Source: Pogona vitticeps
Lineage: Eukaryota; Chordata; Lepidosauria; Squamata; Agamidae
Assembly: GCF_051106095.1 (NCBI RefSeq)
Contig: NC_135795.1
Location: 813,501-877,500 of the forward strand
Length of the DNA stretch: 64,000 nt
Direction of reading: 5' to 3'
Positions 1 through 13,028 of the stretch are shown piece after piece (position 1 is the first letter of the stretch; every line of letters starts with the position of its first letter). The notes under the pieces are model-generated. The model saw only the letters and a program-made list of their open reading frames with translations, was not told where the DNA came from and made no database searches. A program made the translations under genes and the position numbers.

Positions 1-3000
1 CACCCAGAGGGAGCAGCTCGATCACCAGCTTGGGGTAGGCAATGTCCGAACACCCCGACGGGTTTCGACAGACCCTTTTGCAGCTCTCCGCATCTGCACA
101 GGCGACAAGATCTGCCCGAAAAACGCCGGTCCACGTAGTCGGGAGCAGCAAAGAGAGACAAGGAGAGACACGGAGATGGACTTATGTGCGGGCATAAGTG
201 AAAGCCATGCGTCGAAGAGGGAGGTCTTTGAGCCAATGCTGCAGAACCGGACTGGACACATGGAATTTGTTTCCACCCACCACCACCCCCGGGAAATTGG
301 AAAGGGCCTCCAATGACCATTCCTTCTTACCTGGAAAAAGGATCCGGCTGATCATGCCAGGGAAAACCATCATGAAGAGGGGCAGGATTTTCAGGTAGGA
401 AGCCAGCAGGGCCCCTCCCTTGGCGTGAGAGAGGGTCTTGGCTGCCAGAGACCTTTGCACAATGACCTGCGTGGAAGAGGGGGAAAGACCTTTTGGCACA
501 GGATCCGCGTTTCCCCAATTTGGTGCTTCCCTACTCGAACGGAAGCCCACCAAGGGAGATATATCCAGGGCCTTCTGAGGTATGCAGTGAGCATTGCTAA
601 AGACCACACCAGCACGTGCGAGCCTTCACGGAAGCCACCACACACACCCCGCCCGGCCAACGTTGGCCGTTCAGCTCAGCTGAGACCTCGGAGCCCAAGC
701 CATGGAGCGCTCGGGAGAGCAGGCTGGGCTGGGCGCCATAAACAGAGGAGGACGGCTTTGGGCGTGGGAAGCCCGAGTTTAAATCTCACCGCCACTGAGT
801 GGGCAAAGGTATGGCACGTTCTTAGGCCACAGGAGAGGCACGGCGCCTGCTTTCCCCACGCAACTCCAGTTAAGATCCAGACAGACCAAGAGGGAGGGAG
901 GGATCAGGACACTCGCCGTGTTCCCACAAACCACGCCACGGGGCAGTGGCTGGGCTGCCCCTATAATGCAAGACCCTCCCCGGCACCTTCAGCCAGAAGG
1001 GGGAACCTACCTCGCGCCATGGGGAGCGGCTCACCTGGTCTGTGCACCAGTACCACAACGACGGGATGGTCCATCCGATCAGGACCCCAGGCCAGGGCAC
1101 GTCAGACGTGATGGGGTCCCGGAGGACGTGGAAAGCATCTTCTCTCGGCAAACCGCAGCTGCTGTTCCTTGCGTGGTTGCTGGCGATGGCCTTGAAGTAT
1201 CGGTTCTGCAGGTCTTCAAATCCATCAACCTTGGCAAAGCCTTTTTTAAAAAGGAGCAGGAAACCGTCCTCACTGTTCCTGCTGGGTTTGAGTGCTTGCT
1301 TCCTATGGGCGTCTTGAAATATATGTATATCACTCAATTCAAATTAAGGGAGGGAGGATTCTATAGAACAGTAAATGGTTTTATCACAGTTCCGCTCCCT
1401 ATGCCCTTCTCTAATTGAACATAGTTGCTCACGCACATACCCTATGAATCTTCTATCAAGCATATGAATAACCATTGAGAATTCCTCATATGTATTACCT
1501 CTGTATTCCTGTCCATAACACTTCATATATATTACCACTGTATTTCTCTTCAGAACACTTCATCTATATTTACTTCTGTAATTCTATACACATCATTTCA
1601 TATATACTGCCTCTGTAATCTTACTCAGAGCATTTCCTATACATTATTTCTGTAATCTATTCAGAGTATTTCATACGTATTGCTTCTGTAATCTTAGTAA
1701 CCCTTAAGACAGGAGAGTGGCCTGAAAACAATCCGTAGTCCCATTCAGAGTAGATCCACTGCATCAGTGGAATTTACAAAAGTGTTGAATGTTCAGACTG
1801 AAGAGATCAACTAAGTTGGGCTCCTCTTTAGATTCAGGACAACGCTATTACCTGGACAGACGTTGCAAAAGAATGGTGCTTAGAGCGTGGGGGCTCGCTT
1901 GAAGCCAGCTTAGAAATTAGCGGTTAAAGCAATATTCCCCTCGGAGTGTTCTCGGTGCAGGCTCTCAGGCATGGCACGGTAGGGGCCCCTCCTTGGCAGA
2001 CCCCCCCTCCAGCTGCATAGGTCGCTGCAGCCCTCGGCTGCCTGCAATACGGAAGGCAAACCTCCAGCTTCCTTCCGCCAGATACTCACTGAACCCCATC
2101 AGCGTCAGGGCGCCAGCCAGCATGATGATGGTCTGCAGGGTGTCTGTGTAGATCACAGCGGCCAGGCCACCTGCCGGTGGGAGAGAAGGAAGGAGGTCTC
2201 CGGAGGTCATGGCATGTTCTGAACAGCCACATCTTCTTGGGCCCGCCTCCCACCGTGGGTGCTTGTGTTCAGGAAGAAGGGGCACGCACGAGGTCTCGGT
2301 GGTTGTGAAAGCAACTTCTCTCTCTCTCTCTCTCTCTGGCACACACACACACACAATTTCACATGCCTTTTTGGTGTGGTTCGGGTGGGATGGCACAAAT
2401 CACTATGCTGACTCCTTGCTGCCAAGTATGTTTTGTGCACCTACTCGTGGGAAACCAAACCTGAGACCCCAAATCTCCTGCAAGGCAGAGCTCTCTCTCC
2501 CCACCCCGGGGGGGGGGGGCTTCCAGAGACTCACACCCACCTGCGACAGTGTAAATGGCAGTGATGACCAGCAGACCTCCGACAGCAACATAGAGATCCC
2601 AGTGCAAAGCCTGTTGAATGAACAAGGCCCCAGCGTACATGTCCACCTGGCAGAGAGAAGAGCCGTTGGGGGGGGCGTGAGCAAGAATCCGCCAGAAATG
2701 GCTTGCGAGGTAGATGCAGAGCTGGCACCGGCCCTTGCAGGAGGCGGCTGGAGAAGAGCCGGTCCCTCATGGCAAGAGACAAGCCCTTCTGTCTCTTAGA
2801 TCCACTGGCTTTTGCATGCCCTGTGAACCATTTCATTCAACACACACTCTTTTCATGCAAGGAGGGGCTCTCGGGAATAAGAGCCTTCGCCAGAACAGGA
2901 TGGGCCAAAATAACCTGGCGAATATATATATTTCCCCTACATGTGACCAGTCATCACCAGAAAGCATTGGTTCTCTAGAATCAGATGTACCTATTAGAAA

Positions 3001-6000
3001 TATGTAGGGTTCCCCCCTCCAGCGCCCCATGTAATGTTTGCAGACCCCATTGTTCCATCACCCCTTGTGTGGAAGGTGGATCTGTGGCCCCCACCCTCGA
3101 GGGCACACCTGCCCCGCCCAGCCGGAGCGCCCTGAGCCCTCTTGAATCCAGAGAGTTCTCAGGGCTGGCGGTTTAAGGAACGGGCTTGGTCTTTCCTGCT
3201 GTGCGTCAGGGCCGGGCTCTCCAGCAGAGGAAACTCTCCTCCCCCCACGACCCACCCCTGGACTCCTCTGAGGAGGGAGCCATGGCCGTGCAAGAGAGCT
3301 CAGGCGGCTGCAGCTGTCTCGGGTGGGTGTGCTTCTCATTCCCCTTCAAGCCCCCTCCCCATGGATCTGACCCCGGAAGAGTCGCCTTGCTCATGCATTT
3401 CCGCCCAGCGTTTCCAGATGTGAGCGCTCTGCGTGTGGGCCTTTGTGGAACGAGCTATCGGATGTGCAACACAATTTTTCTTTGTGTGCAGAGAAAGCTC
3501 GGCGCTCACGTACAAGCCCGCGATGCCACCACCTCCGGGACCCTTACGAAAGCCGAAGCCCCCTGGTCCCTCCCCTCCTGTCTGGGACTTTTCTGCCCCA
3601 TTGCGATGTTTGCAGCCTGACCCGCTGGGGCTGCCCAAGCATATATCCCATTAAAGTTTACGAGAAACATCAAAAGGCAGAAAAAAAGGTCACTTGTTCA
3701 TCATGCGTGGACCTACTCTTTCCAAGCCAATTCTGTTCTGTCTCCTCTCGTTGCCTTACTTACTGAGATTTTCGTGAAAATATAGATAAACAAGTAGAGA
3801 ATGGCTAGGAAGATCGGGATCCGTTTGCCCCCAAACCGTCTCTGCAGATATTCTGGCATGGTCGTCACCTGTGAGGAAGGAGGCAGCGTGGGCGAACAGG
3901 GCAGAGGGAGGAGCGCGCCCAGGATCACCAACCAGCGGCTGGATGTGGGAAGCCCTGCGAGGTGCTTGGGGTGTGACGCACATGGGCTTCCCGGGGCCCC
4001 CACCTCCCAGCTCAGCACGACAATCAGCAGAACAGAAAGCCCCCCCCACGGGCATCGCTGACTCCATTCCGGCGCCTATTCAAGTTTACAAGGTCTCTCT
4101 CTGGAACCCTGGAAGACGTGGCCTGGCGGGACAGGAGCATGTGCTCGGTCCCGTGGGGCATGATGGAGCATGACCCCCTCCACTGAGGAGGCTCTTGATG
4201 GACATGGCCGTGATCAGTGGCCGTCCGCTATTGAAGTCAGCCCATCTCAGCCTTGGGTCACCCCGAGGGGAGGTTTTCTTGAACTGCAGCTCCCGGAAGC
4301 CTTCACCACCAGCTGTCCTGGACGTGGTTTCTGGGAAATGCAATCCAAGACACCACCACCACCCCGGGTGACCCAAGGCTGGGAAGCCCTGGTCTAAGTC
4401 CTCTGAGGTGGGAGACCTTACTGAGCATGACCTTCCTTAAGGCCTTGGCATCATAATCTTGGCTTCAGAATTGTTCACAATCTAATGAAAAAAGGGGCCC
4501 TAATAAGTGGCCTTTTTTGTTCTCAGCCCTGATGTTGCCAGGCACGCGAGAATCTTTCTGGCACATGGAATGAGAAATCAGGGCTTCAGAAATGGGGTAC
4601 TGGGCCCTTGACAGTCTCCTACCCACCCCCCCAATGGGATGGCTGGATGCCCTGCTAGCCAGAGGCAGCCCGAGAGCTGGGCCAGGATACTGAGAGATGC
4701 CAATGAGAGAGTCTCAGGGGATCTGCTTTCACAGTCACACCTTTTTTTAGCATTTGAGGGAGCACTTTTTCTAAATACAGGATCAGCATCTCCTCTAGTG
4801 AGGTCACCTAGCAGCTTGCACTTCTGTTCTCCTCTGCAGCTTTGTTCTGTCTGTTGCGCTGCCCTTTCCCTGAAATGAACTGGCTTTTGGTGGTGCTGCT
4901 TCCAGAGGGGGCGAATCAGGAAGCGACCGTTCCTTTTTCCCCCCCTACATCATAAAGTGCTTCCTCTGACACAAAGCTTTACTGGAAGAGGCAGAGTGTT
5001 CAGGGCAAACATGAACTATTTTGAGAGTCTGTGAGTGCCCGGCTGGCAAAGCAGGGGGGAAGACCAGCTGCTGCTAATCTCCGCCTGGAAGACCCCCCGT
5101 GTGCTCGGTAAAAACCCAACAGGCCTGATGGCGAAATGATTTTATTGGGGATCAAACTCTCTGAACAAACAAGGGTGTATTTCCCCCCCAGCCCCCCTCA
5201 TTGCGGACTGTAGACTCACCCCGGATGCAATGTAGATGGGAAGGAACAGCCATGCCATCACTAGAACACAGAACATGCCCTGCAGAGAGACACGAAAGCC
5301 AGGTCAGAAACGAGGAGGGCCCCCTTTGGGGTTCAGGTGATATTCCCTTAATATTTGGGGGGAGGATGGAGGGCAAGAGGGACCAGGTTGGCTCTACCTA
5401 CCACCAGGCTTTGAGAGCCCACCGTGAACAAGAAGGGGGCGCCGTGGGGCTTTTTATGTGCCCGGCTGAGTCTGGAAACTCCAGAAATGGGACTTAAGAG
5501 GCTGTCCTCTCTGTTGCAACACTGAACACTGAGCATGATTTATGTGCCTTTCACTCCCTGGGCGGATGCTTGGGGCTGAGATTTAGATCTGGCAACTCTC
5601 TTCTGTCGCTGAACTGTTGATATTTAATTTTCCTCCCCTCTGCATTGGGGATGGTTGGCGATGTTCTAGCTCTGTCCTGTGGCCGGTGGAGTTAGTGGGA
5701 GTTAAGGTGTGGCGGTGATGGGGTGTGACCCACCCTCACAGGGGTGGTGAGCGGGGTGTGTGTGTCTCCCATACCACCCGAGTAGAGCCCTTTCTCCTGA
5801 GTCTAGCCGGTAACCAGGGTCAATTTGCCTGAGGTGTCATATCTTTTCTTGCTGTTTGCTCCGTTCTCTGCACTAGAGAAACCACCTGGGTCAGTTCTAT
5901 TTTCAAGGCAGGAGAACCCTTTGGCAGCTTGTCCATGAAATGCACACATTGTGTGCTTTAAATCCAAGTAGGTAGCCTCATACATGGCCTGCTCGGTTTG

Positions 6001-9000
6001 AATTTAGGTGATTCCGGTGCATTTTACTTCAGCCCTTTCTCTCATGCGTCTAAGCAAGGTGAAAACATGTGGTCCCCAGCTGGTCCCTGTTTCATGGACT
6101 GGAGCAGGGAGAGGTGCTTAAATGTCCCATGTCATCCTTATTAAAATTTTTGTTACTCTTTAAACAGCCAGGTTGGATCAGAACTACATGCGTGCCAAGG
6201 AGGCGTGGAGTTGGATGAGTCACCCAGAAAGCGACAGTGCCAAAGGGGCAGGGACCCCGTTTCCCAGTCGAAGGAGGAAGCAAATCAGCGTGGCCTCACT
6301 CTGAAGCCCCAGGAGGCTGAGGAGAGAGCAGCGTTTCCAAAAGAGAGCCATCCAAGAGACGCCCGGCTGCAAGGGTTTCACCAGCTGATAAACCACGCCT
6401 GGCACCGCCAGAAGCGAAGGCACGCCTGTGGATCAGAAGGCGGCCTCCCCTTGTGCCCGGGACGGCCAACGCCGGGGAGGGGGATTGGATACTCACGCTC
6501 CACTCGTAGGCGATGGCGGCAATGCCCGAAGCTGCCCCAGAGCCTGCCAGGCCGATGAAGTGCCCGCTGCCGATGTTACTGGCAAAGAGGGAAGCTCCCA
6601 CCTGCCCAAGAGAAGCCAGGCAGCCGTTCAGTTGGGGCCTCGGAGCTGCTTCCCCCCCCACCCCCCCCCCACGCTGGGAGCACCCTGTCTAGCGGAGGGC
6701 GGAGGGGCCAAGCTCTCCCCTGCACCCCAGAGGCTGGCTGCCCCTCACCAGGCTGAGTAAGGCTGGCGGCTGCCAGGCCAGGTGCCCCCCCCCACTGCCC
6801 AAGGTTTCAGGGCCCACCCGCCTTTATTGATTCATTGATTGGTTTACAATATCTTTACCCCGCCTTTCTCCTTAGAAAAACCCCCAGGTGGCTTAACGTC
6901 ATTAAAAATACTATATTCAACAGCTAGGAATGGTAAGGAGCCCAACATTAAAAAAAAAAAAAAATCCAATCAAGCAAGATTTCTGGTCCATGTCATCCAT
7001 ACTAAAAGTGCATAGAAAAGCCACGGGGGGGGGGGTTTCCTCCTCCTGCGATTGGAGGGGCAGGGCAGGGGCACTGATCCCAGGAAGGGGGCCAAGAGTT
7101 TGGCCCCTGCCGGGCTCCAAAAGGTTCCCAGTGTCCCCAGTGGAGAAAGCAGGTATGGGAGAGGACTTACTGGCCACCAGACCATCTGGCCTCCGGCGAG
7201 GAAGTAGCCCTTCACGGTGCTTCTTTTTGTCTTCCACATGGACTGAGGGGGAGAAAAAAATTAAAAGGGAGAAATCTGAGAATACGGGAGATCCGGCTGG
7301 GTCTTCATTGCAAACCGTTCGCTGTGCCTTTCTCTCTCTCTCTCAATCTCTCTCTCTCACACACACACAGACAACCCCCCCCTTCCAAACTAAGTCAAAC
7401 TGGAGTGAATCTAGGAGAGGGGCCGGCTTTGTTACCAGTATCCGACCGGTCCTTATTGCTTCCGCATCTCTGTGACAGGAGGAGGCACCTGAGAGGTGTG
7501 GGTGTAAACTATCCACCTTAAGGTTGCCACTTTTGCACAAAATGGGAGGAGAAGCAATAGAGAAATACTAATACCTTAAAAAAAATAACTTTATGCAAGT
7601 CTACCACTTTCAAAGGGTTCTTTTTATGAGGCTCCGTGGATGCATCATGCGCTTATCCCGTCCTGTTTGTTGCAAAAGTAGCAAACCTGCTGTGAAGACA
7701 TTAAACCTGACACTTGCATTCCCCAACTCTGACCAAGGGCTTTTTACGTAGAAGGCCAGCCTCCTCGTGTCCTCAATTGATCCCAGATCCTTCCACATCC
7801 CTGCCAAGGATGAGCGCTTGCGATCCACGGATATGCGTGTGCTCAGGTGCCGGCGAAAGGGCTGATCAGCGCCTAGAACTTTGGACCCTTCAGGAAATGT
7901 TTGGAGAGAAGGGAGGAGGCCAAGGTGGGCCCAAAGTGGAATGAAGGATGCTGCTGAAGGAGGGGGGGGGGCGTGAGCAAGGCAGGGAGGGGTGGAGGAA
8001 AAGCCTCTCAAATTCTCTTGACGGCGGCCAAGGGCACAGAGGCGTGGATGGAACCGAAGTGGAGACGGAGGGTTGGGGGGCAAGAAGGAAGCTGGGGCAC
8101 CATCGGGAAAGCCCCCCCCCCGGTGTTCTCCAGGCCACGGGCGTGCAAGGCTCTTGTGCAACCCGCTCACGAAGGAGCCGAGGAGACATTTCCCAAAAGG
8201 GTGCCAGCTCCGTTGTTTGCTGTGCGGAGGCCCTGCCAAGGCGGCGGGGGCACGGTGCCCGGGCCGAGCATGCCAGCAGGAGTGAATAATATTGATTTCC
8301 TGGATTCCACAGATAAAGGGCAAAAGTCAGACCTGGAAAAAAAAAGCATTGCAGTTGTGTGTCATGTGAGACAGCGAGGCGACCCAGATGTTAGGAAACT
8401 CAGTGCTGGACGTGTAAACTTCCCTTCCGCCTGGGCACGGAGGGCAAAGGACAAGGGGCCACGGCCGGAGGGTGATAGGGCGGGTGTTGGAATCCGCCAC
8501 GGAGCTTCTGCAGAGGGACTGGGAAGCTTTACCTCCTGACCCACGCTACGAAACCAGGACACATTCCGAGCTTTTATGGGAGTTTTTCCAGCCTCAAGGC
8601 CCTAGAAAAGCAGGAATTTCTCCTATCCAGCCCCAACCAGCTAGGGTGATGCCCTCGGTCGCCGTTCATGCAAGATTCACATCCTGTTCCACTAACTGTC
8701 ATCTCACGCTGAAAGTCTACGGATTTCCCCCAGGCCCACGAGAGCAGCTTTCCTAAACGGCATCTCCTTCCACCAGAGAGGGAGGCCATGGGTGGGGGAG
8801 AGTTCCCCCCCCCAGGGTTTCGCTTTTTTCTGAATTCAGAACTGAAAAAGCATGAAGTTTGTTTGTTTGTTTTTTTACCTTAAAGACAGAGCCAAGTCAT
8901 ACTCTTAAAAATGAAGTGTTCACTGATCTAGGTTCTGCCGATTTTTTTCCCCATGAAGCAAAACTTAAAAATATATAGGACACTCGTAAGAAAAATCCGT

Positions 9001-9388
9001 CCCCTGAAAGTGTGGGGTGGCTCTTAGGGATGGCGTCAGCTTTGATTTTATAGCTTCTCCCTCCCAAAACCAAACAGCCTGAAAGGACTAAGTCTTCAAA
9101 ACGGCGGCCCCTTCTGCCCAGGGTCTCCGCAGCAGGGTTTCTGCGGATCAGCCTCGGCTGGCCACCAGGACCTCTGACCCTCAGCCCGCCATGGGGCACC
9201 TTCCTTTTTGAGGCTGAAGAGAAAGCGCAGGGAAAGGTCTTGCTTACCCAGAGCCCCACGGCCAGAACGAAGACGAAGTAGAAAACCAGGACCGCGATAT
9301 CCACAGCCTCCAAGGTCTGTCCGGGGGAAGCCTCCCATCCGCCAGCGGTGGTGGCCCCAGGGGCCCATGGGGTGGTGCTTGGCTCCAT
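1..9388 (-). CDS. SLC5A11: SLC5A11 (SMIT2), sodium/myo-inositol cotransporter, 5' ten coding exons; 3' part beyond window
   Basis: Plasma-membrane Na+-coupled transporter of myo-inositol (and D-chiro-inositol in the known family) with the SSF/LeuT-like fold. Coding exons in transcript order: 9388-9248, 7242-7171, 6601-6497, 5279-5220, 3868-3764, 2646-2541, 2170-2090, 1240-1035, 466-331, 111-1. All junctions have AG acceptors and GT donors and keep frame, giving about 374 of the roughly 675 residues usual for the family. Segments tracking human SLC5A11 almost residue for residue include KGYFLAGG (exon 2), [14 protein letters not shown] (exon 3), TTMPEYL and YIFTKIS (exon 5), VDMYAGA (exon 6), GLAAVIYTD (exon 7), [12 protein letters not shown] and WYWCTDQ (exon 8), and [11 protein letters not shown] (exon 10). 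TM1 is about residues 29-47. The start is the first ATG of a family-like N-terminus; 5' UTR exons are not resolved. The exon 8 acceptor has an A-rich stretch right before its AG. SGLT paralogues are less likely because the exon 8 loop matches SLC5A11 specifically. Confidence 0.93.
1486..1698. repeat. 37-bp AT-rich minisatellite, about 5.8 copies
   Basis: Imperfect tandem repeat in the SLC5A11 intron between exons 8 and 9. Unit starts fall at 1486, 1523, 1560, 1598, 1635 and 1671, so the period is 36-38 bp. Each unit begins TCATAT-like, carries a TTACCTCTGTAAT-like middle and ends in a CAGAGCAT-like tail. Copies differ by several substitutions, so the array is not recent. It is strikingly AT-rich in a GC-rich neighbourhood. 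No coding potential is seen. Confidence 0.85.
2316..2357. repeat. Compound (TC)n(AC)n microsatellite
   Basis: A TC run followed directly by an AC run in the SLC5A11 intron between exons 6 and 7. Confidence 0.9.
4249..4382. mobile_element. Palindromic hAT-like MITE (old copy)
   Basis: Terminal inverted repeats pair CAGCCTTGGGTCACCC at the left with GGGTGACCCAAGGCTG at the right. The interior holds the family hallmark AACTGCAGCTCCCGGAAGCC and TTTCTGGGAAATGCA arms. The element is non-coding and lies in an SLC5A11 intron. The whole copy can fold into one hairpin. Confidence 0.7.
6815..6905 (-). mobile_element. 3' tail of a LINE/SINE-type retroelement
   Basis: Read on the minus strand this ends in AGGCGGGGTAAAGATATTGT followed by an (A/T)CAA-rich tail. 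That pattern resembles the short 3' tails of reptile retroposons (gaac/gtaaa-CGCC motif then an AT-rich end). Copies with a similar tail occur near 25570-25735 and 62925-63035. The exact family is not resolved. Confidence 0.45.
7330..7370. repeat. (TC)n and (AC)n microsatellite
   Basis: Interrupted TC run followed by an AC run, between SLC5A11 exons 1 and 2. Confidence 0.85.
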
Positions 9389-11842
9389 CGTCTCTCGGGA
9401 AGGTCCGGATGCCTGGCCTTCTGGACCCGTTTATCTGCTCAAAGAAGCCCGAGGCGAGACTGGGATCAGCGGATTGTCGCTCCTGCAGCAGCCTCGCTCT
9501 GACCTCGGGATCTAGCAGGGCTTCCCGAAGTCCCCGAAACTTCAACTCAGCAGTGGAAGGAGCTCGAGAGCGAGGGTGGGTGGGTGGAGACCACAACACT
9601 CTGCAATGGCAGCCGCCCAACGTGACGGACTGGACGCAAAAGCCACAGCCAGACAGCCGGGGAGTTTGTTTGCCTGCGACCCGGGCAGTTTTCCAACCCA
9701 GCAGAAAAAGAAACAACTGAATTCCAGCGGGAAGGGCCAGATGGCCACATGTTGAGAGGAAAGTGGAAGAAGTCCGATATTCTGCGTGCTTCCCCCCCCC
9801 CCTTTGTGCCAGCGGGAATTGTCCGATCAAGACGATTAAGCAAGGCGCGCTGGTCGTCACCCCGGGAATTTTGCAAAAAGCTACAGAAAGCCACCCTCTC
9901 GTATCCCAGCCTCTGGAAACCCAAGATGCCAAGGTGTTCCCAACAAAACACAACACAACCGCCCAACCCGAATGGTTTCCACAGCAGTATTCTGGAAGAA
10001 GCTGCGCCTGTGAGCATTCCTCAGAGAAAAGCCCATCTGCTAGCACAAAGCAATGCCTGCCAGCCAGAACTCACCAGGAATGAGCCGATGAGAGCCACTC
10101 AATACCCGGAAGGTCAGGTGGGAACCGGAGGTGGTGGATCTGTTCTGAACTCTAGGAGGTGGCCCAGAAGTTAGTCCTCCTTTCCCCTGCCCTCGGCCAA
10201 CTGATCTCCCCTGCTTTATAGCGCAACACCTTGGGGAGCGAAGACCGTGGGCGTCCACTCACCTCAGGGACAAGCAGGTGCCGAGATGTTCTGTTGTTGT
10301 TTTTCCAAAACAAGGTCCTTTCAGGTCTGAGCAGAATTTGAAAAAGAGAGAGAGAGAGAGAGATTTTGCTGTAAACCAGCAGCCCTGCTTCTATCTCTGG
10401 CTGCTCCTCTGCCATGTTTATCCTTTGGGCTGCAGGGGGTCTTTGCTATGGAGTTTGGGGCTCGTGGCTCCGCATAGGAGGCCCCCTTCCCTCAACCCAA
10501 GTGCCTTTGCTCAACCCCTTCTTCCTGATAGAGAGAGGGGAGGAACAGGTGCCGGCCCTCCGAAGACCACACTTACTGTTCCTCGCCTGGGTCCGGTCAA
10601 GCCAACGGAGCACCAATCGGGGCAGCTGAGACTTCCAGTGCCAAGAACGGGCAGTGGCACCGTGCGTGTATATGAGAACCCAAGCCCCAGGAGAAGAAGC
10701 CTGAGAGATGGCGATTCTAGAATTACACCCGGTGCTGCTTTGTGTGGGAGGACGGAGAGCCAGCCAAACAAGTTCCTCTCCTTTGCTCAAGGGTGCCCGT
10801 GGAGGGGGAGCCAAGGCACCACCTGGCAGGTGGGTGGTGCGTTCAGGATTGGCCAGGGTCCCACCTGGAGGAGGAGGAAGTTCAGGTGCAGCTGGACATC
10901 CCCGGGGTCTCTGGAAGGACACCTGGGTGCCAACGCCTTAGATGGCAAGACCCTGTCCAAGATGTGCCACCAAAGGCTCTCGGGTCTGCAGGCAGGCAGG
11001 CTGCCAACGATAGTGTCAGAGAGGAGGCATGTTGGGTTGCTTTTTAATTAATCCCTATTACTCAATATCATGTTTGAAAAGGGATTTATTTACCAGAGTT
11101 CTTCCTTATAGTGTTTTCAAAAAATAATCTCATTTGTTTTACTTTGCTGGGGTGCAGGTTTTGTAGGGGAGAAAAGTTCTCTAAAAAGTCTATAAAATGC
11201 CCTCTGGAAGAAACATTGAAAAGCAACTAGCAAAGGCCAGCGTTCCATCAATTTTTGCCATGTACCTTTTGAAGACTAACTTGTTACAAGTAACTAGAGC
11301 ATTCGTAACTTGGTCCCTTCAAGCTCAAGTTGCTTTTAAACTCACCAGCAGCTGAAAGAAGGGGAAGTTTTCCAGGGGATTTATGTTTCAAGAATGAGGA
11401 CAAGCAAGGTTAGTGACTCGTGTAGCTGTGGCAGGCGCACCCCAGGTAAGGGAAACCCCCTCCCCGTGACCAGGCATCGAGGGCAAATGAGCCATCCCCT
11501 TGCTTCCTCCAGCCGCCGCGAGCACCTGCCCTGCCAGAGACATCGGCTCTTGCGTGCGTTCCTATACAGTATACTCAAAGGCGCAATCCTGGGAGGGTGG
11601 AGACTGACGGTTCCCCCCCCCCTCGCCCATCTCCTGAGACATCTCTGGCTGTGCCCAAGCGGCACCTGGCGATGGCTCTACTGTTGGGTGGGCTGGACGG
11701 TTTCTACCTTGGAGGTTCTTCACAAGAACTGCAGTTTTAGGACGTGGTCCTTACTTGGGATCATGCCCCACCCCATCCCTTCCTACCCCTTTTCTTCCCA
11801 GATCCCATCTTTCAGATTGCTAAATCTAGGAACAGGGTCTAG

Positions 11843-11912
11843 ATAGACAGACAGGCAGGCAGGCAGGCAGGCAGGCAGATCTGTAGTTCTGAGAGAGAGA
11901 GAGAGAGAGAGG
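11843..11912. repeat. (AGAC/AGGC)n and (GA)n microsatellites
   Basis: Tetranucleotide GGCA/GACA array followed after about 10 bases by a GA run; intergenic. Confidence 0.88.
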
Positions 11913-12976
11913 AAAGGGCCAGCCACATGCTTGAGAGAGTGCCTGCTTCTCTCCTCTGCCTAGCCGGTCGGTCGTTCCTTGGGAAGCCAAATCTCCCGCC
12001 AGTTTGAAGGGCTTTTAAGGTACCTTTCACGGGGATGAATCCATCCAAGTGGGAGCCGGATGTTCCTCCTTGCACCCCAGCTGGTGGGGCGGAGGTGGGC
12101 ACGGCCCTGCCCTGGGACCGAGCCGCTCGGGGTCCTGAATCCCGGGACCTTTTTCTTCTTTTGGAGAGATCCCTCGGCCTAGATGTGCGCATCCCCAAGG
12201 AGGTTTCTGTTCGTCGCCCAATCTTCCACCCTAGGACCCCCTCCCAAGGGGTCCCCCTACCCCCTTGCCTGTTCCCCACACCTCTTGGAGAGGCGTCTGC
12301 TTTGTGGCAAGTGGAAATTTTGGGGGACGTTTGTCGATTCTGATCACAGCCTCGTTTCCTTTTAGTTGGCTTGGCAGGCGTTCCTGGCCTTTGCTGGGAA
12401 GGCGGGAGGGAGGGAGGCTGAGGACAACCGGGACACGGGAAACAAAGCCTCTGGATCCGGCCCAGAGAGAATGGCAGCCCATGTGGCTGGCCCATTGAAG
12501 CCTCAGAAAACCAGCCCGTTGCCTCTCTCATCCTTTCGGGTCTGGCATGCCCAAGAAGCCCTGGAGGGATGCAGAAAGCCACCCCGAGGGTCCCCTTGGT
12601 GGACCCCCCCAACGATTGAGGCAGGGCGGCGTTGGGGGGGGTTAAAGGACTCACCCTGCTCCTGCAGGCCCTCCTTCCTCTTGACTTCTCGTGCTCAGCA
12701 CCACCAGCCGTCTGCCAACCCACCAAGCAGCTTAAATCTTGCCCATGGACGGGGATTTGCCAGCGGGGCCGTTTTTCCCCATCTTCACCGAGCATGAAAG
12801 GGGAGATTTATCGGCACCGCCATGGAAGGCGCTGGCATTTCAGCCCCCGGAGGGTGTGGCTCACGTGCACACAGGATGGAGATGTCTCCTTATCAGGGAG
12901 ACGGGGGTCAAACTCCAAAGGGTACCATCCCCTACATTTTCCAGAAGCAACGGTCGGTTGGAGGGGGTGGGAAGGA

Positions 12977-13028
12977 AGCAGGCAGGGAGGGAGGGAGGGA
13001 GGGAGGGAGGGAGAGAGAGAGAGAGAGT
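12977..13028. repeat. (GGGA)n(GA)n compound microsatellite
   Basis: GGCA/GGGA tetranucleotides grade into a pure GA run; intergenic. Confidence 0.88.

Noticed and set aside
1486-1698. CRISPR-like array
   Set aside because: Tandem units are contiguous with no unique spacers, and the setting is a vertebrate intron.
9096-10046. Longer N-terminal extension upstream of the SLC5A11 start
   Set aside because: The frame runs through the exon 1 donor and into upstream DNA in a different phase; the known family starts close to the ATG at 9388.
11839-12795. 318-codon minus-strand open frame
   Set aside because: Intergenic, ends in tetranucleotide-repeat peptides, matches no family, and has no splice or start context.
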